The position numbers and the translations under genes were made by a program. From NCBI GenBank assembly GCA_964019055.1, contig OZ025223.1, positions 1,548,125 through 1,612,124 on the forward strand: DNA of 64,000 bases, read 5' to 3'. Shown here in pieces: positions 45,601 through 57,300 of this stretch; position 1 is the first letter of the stretch, and every line of letters begins with the position of its first letter. The notes beneath the pieces were generated by a model that did no database searches, was not told the origin of the DNA, and was given only the letters and a program-made list of their open reading frames with translations. Source of the DNA: Anthopleura xanthogrammica. Its lineage: Eukaryota; Cnidaria; Anthozoa; Actiniaria; Actiniidae.

Positions 45601-48134
45601 TTTTATTTTAGTATTCATAACTAGTAATTTTATAATAAAATTTTGCAAAAAAAGGACTCAATTTTTTTTCATAATTTGAAAACCTTATATTGGATCATGT
45701 ATTGCAAAAAAAAATTGCTTCTTGTCATGGCCATCCATCAATAGTCAAACACTTTAGTACTTTTGAAACTTTCATGGGTTTATACCACAGTCTATTGAGT
45801 GTGCTAAAGATATAGTTTTCCCCAAGATTTAATTTTATGGTTTCTAAATCGGATGTGGTTGAACAAATTTGATTGACAGTCAAACACTTTCAATGCCAAG
45901 TGGCTACTTAATAGAGGTTGGCCGCTAAATAGAGGTTTGCCACTAAATACTAGGTTTCTCCCTATGTTAACACCTATTTTCCCCACCAGTTTTTCAACAC
46001 TGTCAGCTACATCATAGGGGGTCAAAGCTATTCCCTGAACGAAATTGAGAATGGGATACTTCGTTCTAATCGAAGAGCCATCGGAGCTATCACAAGACCA
46101 TTTGCTAAGAATGATCCTCGGCTGAAGATAGCGCTTGACGACCCTGAGCCTTTGGTCCATTTTGCGTTGGTGTGTGGTGCTAAGAGCTGTCCTCCTATCA
46201 AGACATACTCTGCTAAGGTGAGAAATATGAACAGTTTTTGAAAAATTAGCCCACTATTAATAATTGTTCTCCAGTAACAGCTAAAAACCACCCAGAATGA
46301 CGTTAAATACCTTTTAAGTTATTGAAACAAAAAAATGACATATTTTCTCATCTCCTAATTCATATGGTATTCTATTCGTACTCATCAATCACAAATGTAT
46401 TTCTTGGGTTGCCTGTGGTCCAAGTGGTGGGGTTACCCAGCACCCACCAACTCTGGATGTGAAATGTTGGATTTTATCCTCAAATGTCTCCAAAACTAAA
46501 AGTCAAATTTTAGAAATGAATGCACTGTTCCCTTTGCGTGTATGCCAAACAACATATTTATGTATAGAAATAGTCACTACATACAGTCACCCAGTATTGA
46601 GCATGCCAACAGGTCTCTGAGGGGGAGAAGGTATTTACGGATACCGGGTACTCATCGCCTAATTTAATATCTGGTCCCTATTTTGGACCATTAATGATTT
46701 GACCCTGAATGCACATCTATAAAATGTGCATATTATATTGTTCTTTAAGAATGTAAATGAAGAACTTCTCCTCGCTGGTGAGGCATTCCTGGAGGGGGAT
46801 GATGGATGCCAAATTGATACGACAAAAAGAGAGGTACTATTTCATTGTAAATTTTGCAAGAGCTGTGAATCAGCTCTCAGTGGACCCCCCACCCCTAGTC
46901 AGAATTATGATAGTTCACCTACATATAGTTTTGCCTACTGAAATTCGTCTATGTATCAAAATATATGATGTAAAACCTATCTATGAAATTTGAGATGTAG
47001 GTTAGTTTTACAGATGTAAATAATTTTTAGTGTGCCTGATGACAGTGGTATGTAATAGCGGAAAAATTGGAAGCGTTTATCAGCCCTTCCCCACTTTCTA
47101 CAAACATCGTTTTTAGGGACCAATTATTATCAGGTCGTGGGAGTGGGGTGGGGGGCGGTGATTTTAGAGGGGGGGACAATTTTAAAAATCAACTGAAAGT
47201 GGGGTACATTTTTTTGCAATTTCAAAATACTGAGGGGTACAGTTTTAGGTTTTATGCTATCATGCAGCCCAGTAAGTTTTTAACAAACTTTAAGGTACAT
47301 TTTTCCTGCATAAGGATGAAGAGGGGGGTACATTTTGAATTTACAAATTTACAAATTGTACTTATGGTTTTTTTCCACAAAACTACAGCCCCCTTGTGAT
47401 GTAATAAATGATCCGTCCCTTAGTTTATAATTTTTGTTTCCCAGGTTCGATTGAGTAAAATATTCCAGTGGTACAAAGAGGACTTTGGATCCAACAACAC
47501 AGAGGTAAAAACAAACCTTTTTTCATGTGTTCATTGAAACCAGTCTCACAATTTTGTCACAGCATTACCCCAATAAACACTTACGCTCTAAGTAGTATGG
47601 AAGGGCTACTTTTTTCAAACTAATTCTCATTTTAATAAGATGGCAGTAAATGCTTAACTCATTTTCACCTTAGAGCACAAGTGACAAGTAGAACCGAGTT
47701 CTACTATTTGCAGCGATAAAAGCAACAATTTCGAGGCATTGCCTTGTGTAAGCAACCACCTGCAAGTTGTCTAGCAACGATCTGCTATGACCACTATTTT
47801 GTTGCGCGTAAAATATTTATTGCCTCACAAGTTGCATGAAGCATTGCTTAGTTGTAACACACCTTGTCAGTGCAACTGCAGTGCACTTTTTTATTGCCTA
47901 ACAAAATTGCAGGACAAGTTGCAAGGTCATTGCCTAGCGTGCAACATTGCCTATAGGGTATTATTTATCATGTATTCAATTAACATATGCTTAACCTCTG
48001 GATTTTAGGTGGCAAAGTTCGTTTTTGAGCACATCGGTGAGGGTGACAAGAGGGCAAACCTGGAAGAACTGCTGAAATCAGGCAACTATAAAGTGACTTA
48101 CATGACCTACAATTGGGCTCTGAACTCAAAATAG
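42622..48134 (+). CDS. Glutaredoxin-DEP-DUF547 multidomain protein
   Basis: Nine in-frame exons: 42622-42843, 43315-43414, 43817-43996, 44275-44528, 44850-45047, 45990-46217, 46750-46833, 47445-47504, 48009-48134; 483 aa. Exon 1 is a whole glutaredoxin domain (residues 1-74) with the active site GCPFC, the cis-Pro motif TVPQIFF and GGFDDLEKL. An acidic/proline linker follows. Residues about 112-215 are a DEP domain (GLVKDHRQGLIHNYKNTFIG, then KEVVDWLM and the FAHSI and YRF elements). From about 225 to the end is DUF547: EKLSFFINIYNALVIHA, VSYIIGGQSYSLNEIENGIL, a VCGAKSCPP loop, and the C-terminal YMTYNWALNSK. Glutaredoxins reduce disulfides or hold Fe-S clusters with glutathione, and DEP domains bind membranes or signalling partners. 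DUF547 has no settled function. There is no signal peptide; cytosol is likely. I know of no human gene with this layout. Confidence 0.93.
44574..44690. mobile_element. Partial foldback family B copy
   Basis: CCATTTTCAGACTACATGTC and GAGTATCATTTCTTTGTTT match the left arm and interior of 14891-15045. The right arm is lost. Confidence 0.45.
47690..47960. repeat. Region rich in CAAGTTGC/GCAACTTG words
   Basis: Repeated AGCAACAATT, CAAGTTGCAAGG, GCATTGCCTA and similar words lie in both orientations in the last intron of the Grx gene. It resembles the interiors of 16055-16171 and 62563-62888 and is probably a decayed foldback element. Confidence 0.45.
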
Positions 48135-48459
48135 GTCTTCAAGATGAATTGGAATTGATCGGGCTGTAAAATATTTAAACACAATTTGTATGACTCTTTT
48201 TCTAACAATTTCTAATTTAAAGCAAACTTAATACTTGGAAATCAAGGCTTTGCACCATCACGTGATGCGAAAATGCGAGATCACATAGACCTGCTCCTGT
48301 GATAATTTTGAAAGTGCTTACACATTTCAAATTTGGTCTAATCTGATTTACATGAAAAAGAATTCCGTTTCCCAGGGGGAAAATACTCTTTTGTTGTGCC
48401 TCCTGTCATGGCTGCTGTCATGTGATGATGCAAAGCCTCTATTGACCATTTTTTTTCAT

Positions 48460-48545
48460 TAGATCCAGTCAAAAATATAAAAGGTAAAGACTTATTATTT
48501 TTGATTGAGGGCAGTGAAAAACAAATTTCAGTGAGCCACTCACAA
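48460..48545. mobile_element. Foldback element, family C copy 3
   Basis: CAGTCAAAAATATAAAAGGT, TTTTTGATTG and GGGCAGTGAAAAA match the 38990-39106 element in the opposite layout. Confidence 0.5.
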
Positions 48546-48625
48546 CTATCCCCAGAACTACAGTCAGAGAGAACTACTATTGCAAACTGCCATATCTTGT
48601 GGATGGAGAATATGTGCTGTGTGTA

Positions 48626-48780
48626 TTCACCACTTGCCGTACATTGGTTCACTTGTCAATATAAAGCATTCAGTTGAGGCTGCAAGGTTAAAATTTGAAT
48701 ACTCTTTTGAAACTACCTTGGAGACTCAATTGAATGCTTTGTCTGTTACTAAAGAACCAATGTATGGAAAATGGTGAATT
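48626..48780. mobile_element. Foldback element, family D copy 2
   Basis: ACATTGGTTCACTTGTCAAT, then AAAGCATTCAGTTGAGGCTG, is mirrored by CTCAATTGAATGCTTTGTCT and AAGAACCAATGTATGG. Confidence 0.7.
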
Positions 48781-48889
48781 TTGATTGGCGCATCAGTAAG
48801 ACCCTTTGAGGGTGATCAACAATGGAATGAATACCGTTCTGTGACTGTGCTGTTTACAGTCTAAATGGTTAAGATATAGCACATTATGT

Positions 48890-49075
48890 ACGAGTGTGAA
48901 AAGTCACAGCACACACCACAGTTACAGCACGGTTACAGCACGGTTACGGCACGGCATGGACATGGCACCAAATGTCAAATGTCTTCATACACAACACGGC
49001 ACTGACACGGTCACGGCAAGGCACGGTCCTTGCTGTAAGTTTTTCATAGTCATTAAAAAACTGCTCTACTGTTTT
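48890..49075. repeat. CACGG-rich repeat family copy
   Basis: AGCACGGTTACGGCACGG, then CACGGTCACGGCAAGGCACG and a TTTTTCATAG edge, are close to 14340-14400 and 61130-61290. Confidence 0.6.
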
Positions 49076-49490
49076 AAATATATAAAGGATCAATGTATTT
49101 AAGTAAATAGTAAATATTGTTTCCTTGAGATATTTATTTCTTTTTCAATATTCAAACTTTCTTTTTGTGCCGAGGCGGCCATATTTAAAGATGCAACCAA
49201 ATTTTCAAGCTTCCATGATAAAAACTATCTGAAAAAAATTATTATAGTTCTTTTATAATTGAAATGCAATTCTTTTGTAATAAATGTTTTCTAAATGTCT
49301 TTTTATTAATCCTGTCTATCTACAGTATATCTGTACATTAGAAATAAAATCAAGAAAAGAAAAGTGCAAGTTTCTAATATATATTATATATAATGTATAC
49401 ATTACATAACATCCATCTAATTAGCTCGAAACTAGAATTAAAAATTAAAAATTTCACCACCAATTTTTTTTTAACCCACCAGCCATTAGA

Positions 49491-49564
49491 GTGTCCAGTA
49501 GCTCAGTGGTAGAGCATCCCACTAGTATACGGAAGGCGTGGGTTCGATTCCCATGTGGGCCTCA
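49491..49564 (+). tRNA. tRNA-like sequence, probably a pseudogene or SINE head
   Basis: It has a good D arm (GCTCAGTGGTAGAGC, A box) and a good T arm (GTGGGTTCGATTCCCAT, B box). The anticodon loop reads CTAGTAT, which would give AGT (Thr). Only about three of five anticodon-stem pairs and five of seven acceptor pairs form, so I regard it as a decayed tRNA or a tRNA-derived repeat rather than a working gene. Confidence 0.4.
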
Positions 49565-50413
49565 GAATTTCAGTATGGTACGATCATATATATATAATTA
49601 TGTATAATACCTATTTCAAAAAAGGTTGTCATAAGTGATAGGAAATAAGTCATTCCAAGATCCAAGAATAGCTAAAATAATGTGTGTTTTGATCTGCTTC
49701 TTATTCTCGTCAAGAACACAGAGGTTAGTGTTGAGATATTACGTGTTGTTTGTAGTCCACGAAACCATTTTATAGGCATCGATCACTCATGTTTAGTTGT
49801 ATGCCCATAACACTGGTAACTGAATTAATAATAATTGAATTAATGATAATAATTATTATGATAAATGCTATTTCTTCCCAATACATGACTTTTGCCTCAG
49901 TTTCATAATAATATAATATGACATCATTACAAAATGACCTCATCATCTAAAGTTCATCTACATTAACCTTTGACATCTTGCATGTCATTATAAGACACCC
50001 TTCTACACTAATCCTTTCACAGTTCCAACATACAAGTTTTTTCAAGTTTACTAGGAGACATTTCCTTTGGATGAACTTTCGACTTAGAAACAAAATTCTA
50101 TAATTATTAATAATAAATTTCAATAATGGTTTTACTAGTTTTGCCAAGAGGGAAAAAAATAATCAGGAAAAATAGTACGGTAATCAAAAAAGTAAATTGC
50201 ACGCATTGGCTGGTATTAATAGCCATTAATAGCTAAATCAGAGATTTCTCTGATGTATTTCTTCTGACATATACAGTATGTACATTATCATACATTTATG
50301 TTGAGTATATCGTGGTTTAGATGGCCAAAGTTACTTCTCATTTGCGGAGCGAATTTGGTCTAAAAAAGAATCAAGAGAGAAATGTTAACTTGCAGTTGTT
50401 AAAGGAATGGAAA

Positions 50414-53400
50414 TTATTTTACATACTGCACAATAAGTTCTGAAACTAGACAGAATTCCCTCTTCAAACCTTCTGTGGGGGAGGTATGGATATTTACTGG
50501 AACGACACAATATACCCTCCTCAGACCCTCCCCACCCCTTGGAAATTCCAATCCCCCTCTGTGGGGGAGGTATGGATATTTACTGGAACTACACAATATA
50601 CCCTCCTCAGACCCTCCCCACCCCTTAGAATTCCAATCCCCCTCTGTGGGGGAGGTATGGATATTTACTGGAACTACACAATATACCCTCCTCAGACCCT
50701 CCCCACCCCTTGGAAATTCCAGTTTATCAGTAAAGCAGCTGTGAAGATTTTATACAACTAGGTGACTCTTATAATACCTGTTATCCAATCAACTCCTTCA
50801 GTAAGACCTTCCCCTGTTAGGGCATTTGATGCACTGGAAAAAAGATGAGAGTTTTTTAATAGTTATTATAAGGTGTAAAATAATTTTTGCTGGAGGAAAT
50901 TATGATCGTATTAAAATGAAACTGTTTAGTGTGTCACAGCAACAGGGAACTTGGAAAAAATCCAAGTTCCTGACGGCACTCAGATTTGTTTCAGAGTTTC
51001 CTGTCAGTGTGAGACACAACTGAATAATTTCTAAAAACAATGGGACACAAATTTTGCTGATGGGGAACAAAGAGCTAGCTCAAAAATAGTTTTATGGTTG
51101 ATGACATAGTGAAATTGATGTTTCAGCCATTATTGTGCACGATAGCTGAGTCCCTCAGGTATACCAATTCCTCAAAAACTAAAAACTACCATAGTCTAGA
51201 TCGAGCAGTTCCTTGTTAAACAGTAATTGTTTAAGGTTACATGAAGTATACTTTACCATATATGCCATGGTTTATCTTTAATATTCTCCAAGCCCAACAG
51301 ATTAGAACACTGCAATCAATTATTAACAAAGCATGTTTAAAATTCAAACCACTCTTGGCCACTCTTGATCCAGATGGATGGGAGAGGGAATCTTGATCCA
51401 GAAAATGGGGGGGGGGGGGGTTAAGTCCCCACAGCCCACCCCACCATGGTTCCAAAATACAAACCTTTATTGATGATAATGAATCTCTAAGGTCCATTTT
51501 GTTGGCGAAAAAGAGAATTGGGATTTTCTTGTTACGAATTTCTGGGGAAAAAATAAAACAGTCAATATAAAACCATGATTCATTGACCATGCTCACTCAC
51601 AAGTTCGAATCCAACCAGGATCTTGGAATTTTTTTACAAAAAAAATTTGCTTGAAATTATCATCAACAAAGAAAATTTTTTAATAATGTGATTTGCAATG
51701 CTTACCTGGATGTTGGAGTAAAATATCTAACTCATCTTTAGCGACTACGATTCTCAGTTTATCACTACTATCAACGACGAAGATAATAGCTTGGGCATTC
51801 CTTAAAAACATTAAAAAAGATTACTATCATTAATATTCAGGTTGGGTTTTTTCTGTGACATTCTTAGTTGTTCTTAGTTGATTGACAGTTCGACAGATCT
51901 TAGTCTATCTTCTTCAGGATCTGTTCTGTCTTGAATAATTTGTTTAGTAATTATTACACATTTGTATATTTGTCCTGGCTGACTAGCCTCTCATACATGT
52001 AAAACTCTCTTATATTTCCATGTGAACTCGAGGCTAGTCAGTCAAGAACAATACTGTACGTAGTTGGTTACCGTATTTTGATTTGGTCTATATCATTTGA
52101 TAAAAATAAAAATACAATAAAGAATTATTATTATCAAGATTATAAAATTGATGTTCGATTTTGATGTTTGATTATTTAATCATCGTATTTAGAAAGAGAA
52201 TAGTAGGAGTTGCTTGCCGTAGACCTTTTCTGAGTTAGGGAACATGTGCTTTGTAGCTTCGGTACAAACATCTTTTATTCAACATGCCTTATATGGTGTT
52301 GTTTGTACTCAAGCTAGACCACAATGCATCCTGTTTTTTTAAATTCAGAAATGGCCTAATAGAGCAAGAAATGTCAGTAAGTGATCTCTCTTATTTTTTA
52401 CGGTGTAAAATTTAACTTTTTATCCATACTGTTTAATAGAGCAAGAGATCAATAACCGATAATAATCAATAATCAATAATCTTGAGATCCTTTTAATACT
52501 GAAATAATAGTAATCCATTACTAATTAAGAAGAACTATATTGATAGTTAATAGCATACATCAAAATAAGCCCTGAGGTACCATCTGTAACCATAGTAACA
52601 TATGACTCACTTGTAATAATGCTCCCACAAATTTCTGTATCTTCCTTGACCTGACATATCAAATACTGTAAAATTTAAGCTGGAAAAGTAAAGTCAAGAG
52701 AAAAAAGTAATGATTAAAAATCCTTAATTTAGTATTTGTGAATGGATAGATGGATGGATGGATGGGTGGGTGGGTACATTGATGAATGGATGGATGGGTG
52801 GATGGATGGATGGATGGATGGATGGATGGATGAATGGATGGATGGATGGATGAATGGATGGATGGATGGATGGACAGACGGACAGATGAATGGATGGATG
52901 GATGGATGGATGAATGGATGGATGGGTAGGTGGATGGATGGATGGATAGATGGATGGATGGAGGAAGGGATGTTTGGATGGATGGAGGAAGGGATGTTTG
53001 GATGGATGGATGGATGGATGGATGAATGGATGGATGGATGGACAGACAGACAGATGAATGGATGGATGGATGGATGGATGAATGGATGGGTGGGTAGGTG
53101 GATGGATGGATAGATGGATGGATGGAGGAAGAGATGGATAAGTAAATCTTTATAAACGTCTTTTAGAGTAAATTTCCATGCAGCCTGATATTACAATCCT
53201 CCTTAAAACTCCCATTATAAGTGATTTGCCTGTAATTAATCTCTTGATACTAGACACGAATAATGAAAAAGCATCATTTGAAACACCTGCTCTTGTGTCT
53301 CATTTTCCCATTTTGACAGACTTACATTAATTTTATACTTTTCTAAATATTTTTTCTGATTTAAGCTTATATAACTCTTTTTTTTATCTGTCAAAACCTT

Positions 53401-54219
53401 GCTTTCTTGTTCCTAGAATTATATTTTATTGCTTGTCATTTCAATGGTTTGATCTTCAGTCCTGATTAGGTCTGACTGAGAAAGCCACTTCAGATAATGT
53501 TTCACCAAAAGCACGTCTTTTCAAGATAAAAATCTTAAAAGTTTGATAATTCGCCTGAAGCGATGCGGTGAGACAAACTGATCCGAGTAAAAGGACAAAA
53601 AAAGATCATTCAAAAATATTTTCTAAAAAGTAATGGACGGAAAATCGTGTCAAACTTTCAGGAAACGTACCAAGTTGACAAACATTTTACAGTGTAAATA
53701 ATAGGCACATTAACAGCAGGCTAATTCCTTTTTTGGAGGAACTAATTACTGTAACTCCTATTCTCTTTTTCTCTTATCGAGATACAAAGTAAAAAGAGTA
53801 ACGAATAAATATAGAATATTTTCATTTCAACTTGAGGATGAATTTGACCTAATTAAAACGAAATAAGCTTATAAGTTTGGTAGTTGTACAAATATTTTTT
53901 AACGACGAAGAAGAAAGATTTACCTTTGGCTAGTGAATTTTTCGACGGTAAAACCTATCGTAGGGACAATATCCTGAGCTTGTGCCTGGAAATAAAGGAT
54001 AAAATAATAATTAAAAATATTACTACGAGGCGTTTAAAGTCAAAAACAAGCCGAAAACAAGCCGATATATTCAAAACTTAGCAAACATTTCCTAACCTTG
54101 TCCGGCTTTAACTTGTTTATGACGGTCGTTTTTCCACTGTTGTCGAGCCCAACGCATAGAACATTTATCTCTTTCTTCTTAAACCCAAGCCAGCTACCTA
54201 ACCTATCGAGTAAACCCAT
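50414..54219 (-). CDS. ARL6: ARL6 (BBS3) small GTPase, complete
   Basis: ARL6 is an Arf-like GTPase that in its GTP form recruits the BBSome coat to membranes for ciliary trafficking. Eight in-frame exons: 54219-54097, 53985-53924, 52679-52611, 51800-51706, 51541-51465, 51309-51257, 50833-50778, 50439-50414; 186 aa, the same length as human ARL6. Seen: MGLLDRL N-terminus; P-loop GLDNSGKTT (24-32, with K30 and T31); switch I region DIVPTIGF; switch [40 protein letters not shown] (guanine specificity); HICAS; and the C-terminal EGVDWI before an eight-residue last exon. The tiny 26-bp terminal exon fits frame and matches the family's C-terminal helix. It shares a 164-bp divergent promoter with AFG1L. 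All key residues are present. Confidence 0.97.
50467..50722 (+). repeat. 86-bp minisatellite, three copies, inside ARL6 intron 7
   Basis: Three units run GTGGGGGAGGTATGGATATT, then TACTGGAACTACACAATATA and CCCTCCTCAGACCCTCCCCA. They take up about three quarters of the 338-bp intron. Confidence 0.92.
51974..52046. repeat. Short foldback element
   Basis: GGCTGACTAGCCTC is mirrored by GAGGCTAGTCAGTC across about 40 bp in an ARL6 intron. Confidence 0.6.
52221..52360. mobile_element. Foldback element, family A copy 2
   Basis: AGACCTTTTCTGAGTTAGGG at the left, GCCTTATATGGTGTTGTTTG in the middle and AAGCTAGACCACAATGCATC at the right match 12809-12952 in the opposite orientation. Confidence 0.7.
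52741..53135 (+). repeat. GGAT tetranucleotide microsatellite in an ARL6 intron
   Basis: About 390 bp of GGAT/GAAT units with a partial higher-order duplication (a GGAGGAAGGGATGTTTGG block occurs twice). The Trp-Met-Asp open frame is an artefact. Confidence 0.9.
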
Positions 54220-54383
54220 ATTTTTAGCAAGGAAAAGGGGAGTATATTTTTAAAAATTGAGTCGAAAATAAATTCTCTCCAAACAATCGCAGTTTCATGG
54301 AAACCAATAGGTCACCAAGCCTTCATCCACCAAGAGAGAAGTCTGGATACCACACTAGTGACGTCATAATTTTAGTTTTCAAG
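54220..54383. promoter_or_regulatory. Bidirectional promoter between ARL6 and AFG1L
   Basis: The start codons of ARL6 (-) and AFG1L (+) are separated by only 164 bp, so both 5' UTRs and a shared core promoter must fit here. The AFG1L start has the context AAGATGGCGGCC. No TATA box is seen in either direction. Confidence 0.7.
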
Positions 54384-57300
54384 ATGGCGGCCGTGTTGAG
54401 ATTTTCAAATATAACAAAACTGAACCAGAATATTTTAGGATATTTAAAGATTTCTTTGAGATTTGGCACTGCAGCTGGTAAGGGGAAGTTTAGAATGATT
54501 TTGTGCTTTGTTGTGTATCTTGAATGTTTTGGGTATATTAGTAAAACAGCTGTTTAAAGTTATTTTTTGAGGATTTTGTCAGAAGCAAAAGACCAAAAAA
54601 TTTAAATTAAGCTTACCTCGCGATAATTTGTGATTTTTGAAGATTTTTTAGGATTTTATATTGAAACTGGATGAAATTGAAAATAGATGTAAGATTTCTG
54701 TTGCAGAATATGATTTTTTTTACCAAACGTTTACTTCCTGTTATATGCTATAAGTTATAAATGTTACAACAGTTTTCTAGAATTTTAAAGATATTGTAGC
54801 TTTTATACTTTAGTTTCTTTGTTGAATATTTTAACTCTTCTCTTAGGAACTGCACCCATCCATAGTAATGTGAACAGTGGCTCACAGGGAGGACCACTGG
54901 TAATATATGATGAAATGGTTGCCAATGGCAACCTGAATAAGGATGATTACCAAAGAAAAATAGTTGAAAATTTACAAGAACTGTTTGTGAAAGTACAGTC
55001 ATACCAACCGAACCCTGGAGGGACATTAAGTAAGGTAGATGAAAGTTGATAATTTAAAAATCTTTATTTAATTGTGGAGAGACGAGTTTCGTTTTAGGAA
55101 GGCAATTTTGTATGGTTTCATGACAGCCATGTCATAGGACAAGATAATAGAATTTTTCTCCTTGGGGAAATGAAATCTCTTGTCATGCAAAAACATTGCT
55201 GCATTGTTCCTGCCTTACAACATGGTAGCCGTGAATCCATTCTCTCATAGGAAAGAGGGAGGGGTGTAAGAGACAGGGAATAGGCTGCAACATCAGAGGG
55301 AAAGATCATCAACAAAATTTTAAACTGTCTTTGTTACAGCGCGACGTGCCTTACCGTGGCCGACCTGCAAAAGTTTCGTACAAGTTAACCAATCAAAATG
55401 CGAGAACTAATGAGATTGTTTACATATTTTATTTGTCATGAAAAGCAAATACAACCATTAAATCAAACATATCCACATTGCTTGAAATAATTGAAAGAGT
55501 TTTCTTGAGAATCGCAGTAATATGTTTGTCGATCGGCGCTGCTTTGAAATCGAATTCTCGCATTTTGATTGGTTAACTTATACGAAACTTTTGCAGGGTG
55601 GCCACGGTAAGGCGCGTTGCGCTGTAAGGGAGACATGTTTTCGTTTCATTTTTGCAAAGGTTCATGAATTTCTTTTACTAAAAGTAGGGAAAGAAAAATA
55701 ATCACATTTTTTCATTTTTAAAATTTTTTCTTTCCTTTTTTTCCCTTCCTAGATTTTTGGCTTCGGAAAAAGTAAAAAGGCACCCAAAGGGATATATCTT
55801 CATGGTAGTGTCGGTAGGTAAAGTTATATTAATGTGGTGTATCTTATTCTTACCTTGGCTTAGGGCTCAAAATAATGGCCAGTCATTGAACAATGTCTGG
55901 CCAAATTTGGCACTTGTCTGACCAAAGGTCTCTTAAGGATGTCCTCAGTCACATTGAGTGGACATGTTGATCATTCCAATGTGGCTGGCCATCATGTCTG
56001 GCTATTTGAGCAGCCAGTATTTTATTAGCTCTCAACTGTTGGTTTTATGCAGCAGCTGAGATTGTTATTATTAATATATATACTGTTATTTATTAGTTTT
56101 TCGGTGTGACACGCCTAACTGTGGCCACCCAATTAATTTTTAAACTCAATCAATTATTTCAACTTGGTGTGTTTTTGGTCCTTTCTGTCGCAAATAAAAA
56201 TAAAATCTTTGCTGACATGACTTTGACCTCACATGAAAATGTACAAAAATTCTTGTTGTACACAAGTTTGTAAAAAATTTAATTGGGTGGCCACAGTTAG
56301 GTGCGTTGCACTATAATCCACTTTGTTAAGCATATTATTCTGTAATTGTTTTCAGGATGTGGTAAAACAATGTTAATGGATCTTTTTTACGAAAGTTTAC
56401 CAGTTGAAAAGAAAGTGAGAGTTCATTTTAATTCCTTCATGTTGGATGTACATTCAAGTGAGTAGAAAAATAAATTCCAACTTCACTTAAATTTTTAAAG
56501 AAATAATCAAGGTTCATGTACTGACATTTTTGGTGTTTGTGTCACTAGGAATTCATAAACAGAAGAAACTACTTCCTCCAAGGGATCCTCAGTCTATACG
56601 ATCGCAGCCTTTTGATCCAATACCACCAGTAGCTACAGAAATTAGTCAAGAATCATGGTTACTCTGCTTTGATGAATTCCAGGTAAAATTATGCAAAGGA
56701 CTTTGTATAGATATTTCAGTTCTGGAACTACACAATATACCCTTCTTAGACCCTCCCCACCCCTTTGGAATTCCAATCCTTCTCTGTTGGGGAGGTATGG
56801 ATATTTTCTGGAACTACACAAGATAACCTTCTCAGACCCTCCCCACCCCTTGGAAATTCCAATCCCCCTCTGTGGGGGAGGTATGGATATTTATTGGAAC
56901 TACACAATATACCCTCCTCAGACCCTCCCCACCCCTTAGAAATTCCATTCTTTCTTTTAATGATTTGCTAATTTAGTGATATTAATTTTCTTTTCCAGGT
57001 AACAGACATTGCAGATGCCATGATTTTGAAGAAATTATTCACAGTATTATTTGACAAGGGTGTTATTGTAGTCGCAACATCCAATAGAAACCCAGATGGT
57101 GAGTGCCATGTTATATATTGAGGTATAATGCACAATAGGAGGGTATTGCTAGGGGTGTGTCAGGGTGGGGTTAGCCCCTGACCCCAGCAGAACAGAGGGG
57201 GATTGGAATTCCTAAGGGGTGAGGAGGTTCTGAGGAGAATTACATGTAGCCCCTGTATCATAGCCATACTAAGAAAAAACCATGAGTTATTATATGAAAT

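Larger units (their letters stand above)
48135..50413. other. Convergent intergenic region, Grx gene to ARL6
   Basis: No protein gene is seen. It contains 3' UTR sequence of both convergent genes, three repeat elements between 48.4 and 49.1 kb and a degenerate tRNA-like sequence, each listed separately. The rest is AT-rich without structure that I can name. Confidence 0.45.

Noticed and set aside
49491..49564. Functional tRNA-Thr(AGT) gene
   Set aside because: Anticodon and acceptor stems are too poorly paired. Kept only as a tRNA-like remnant.
52742..53113. Trp-Met-Asp-Gly repeat frame
   Set aside because: Same GGAT microsatellite effect, inside an ARL6 intron.
56530..56971. Separate small proteins in the 86-bp array
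   Set aside because: They combine AFG1L exon 5 with minisatellite read-through.
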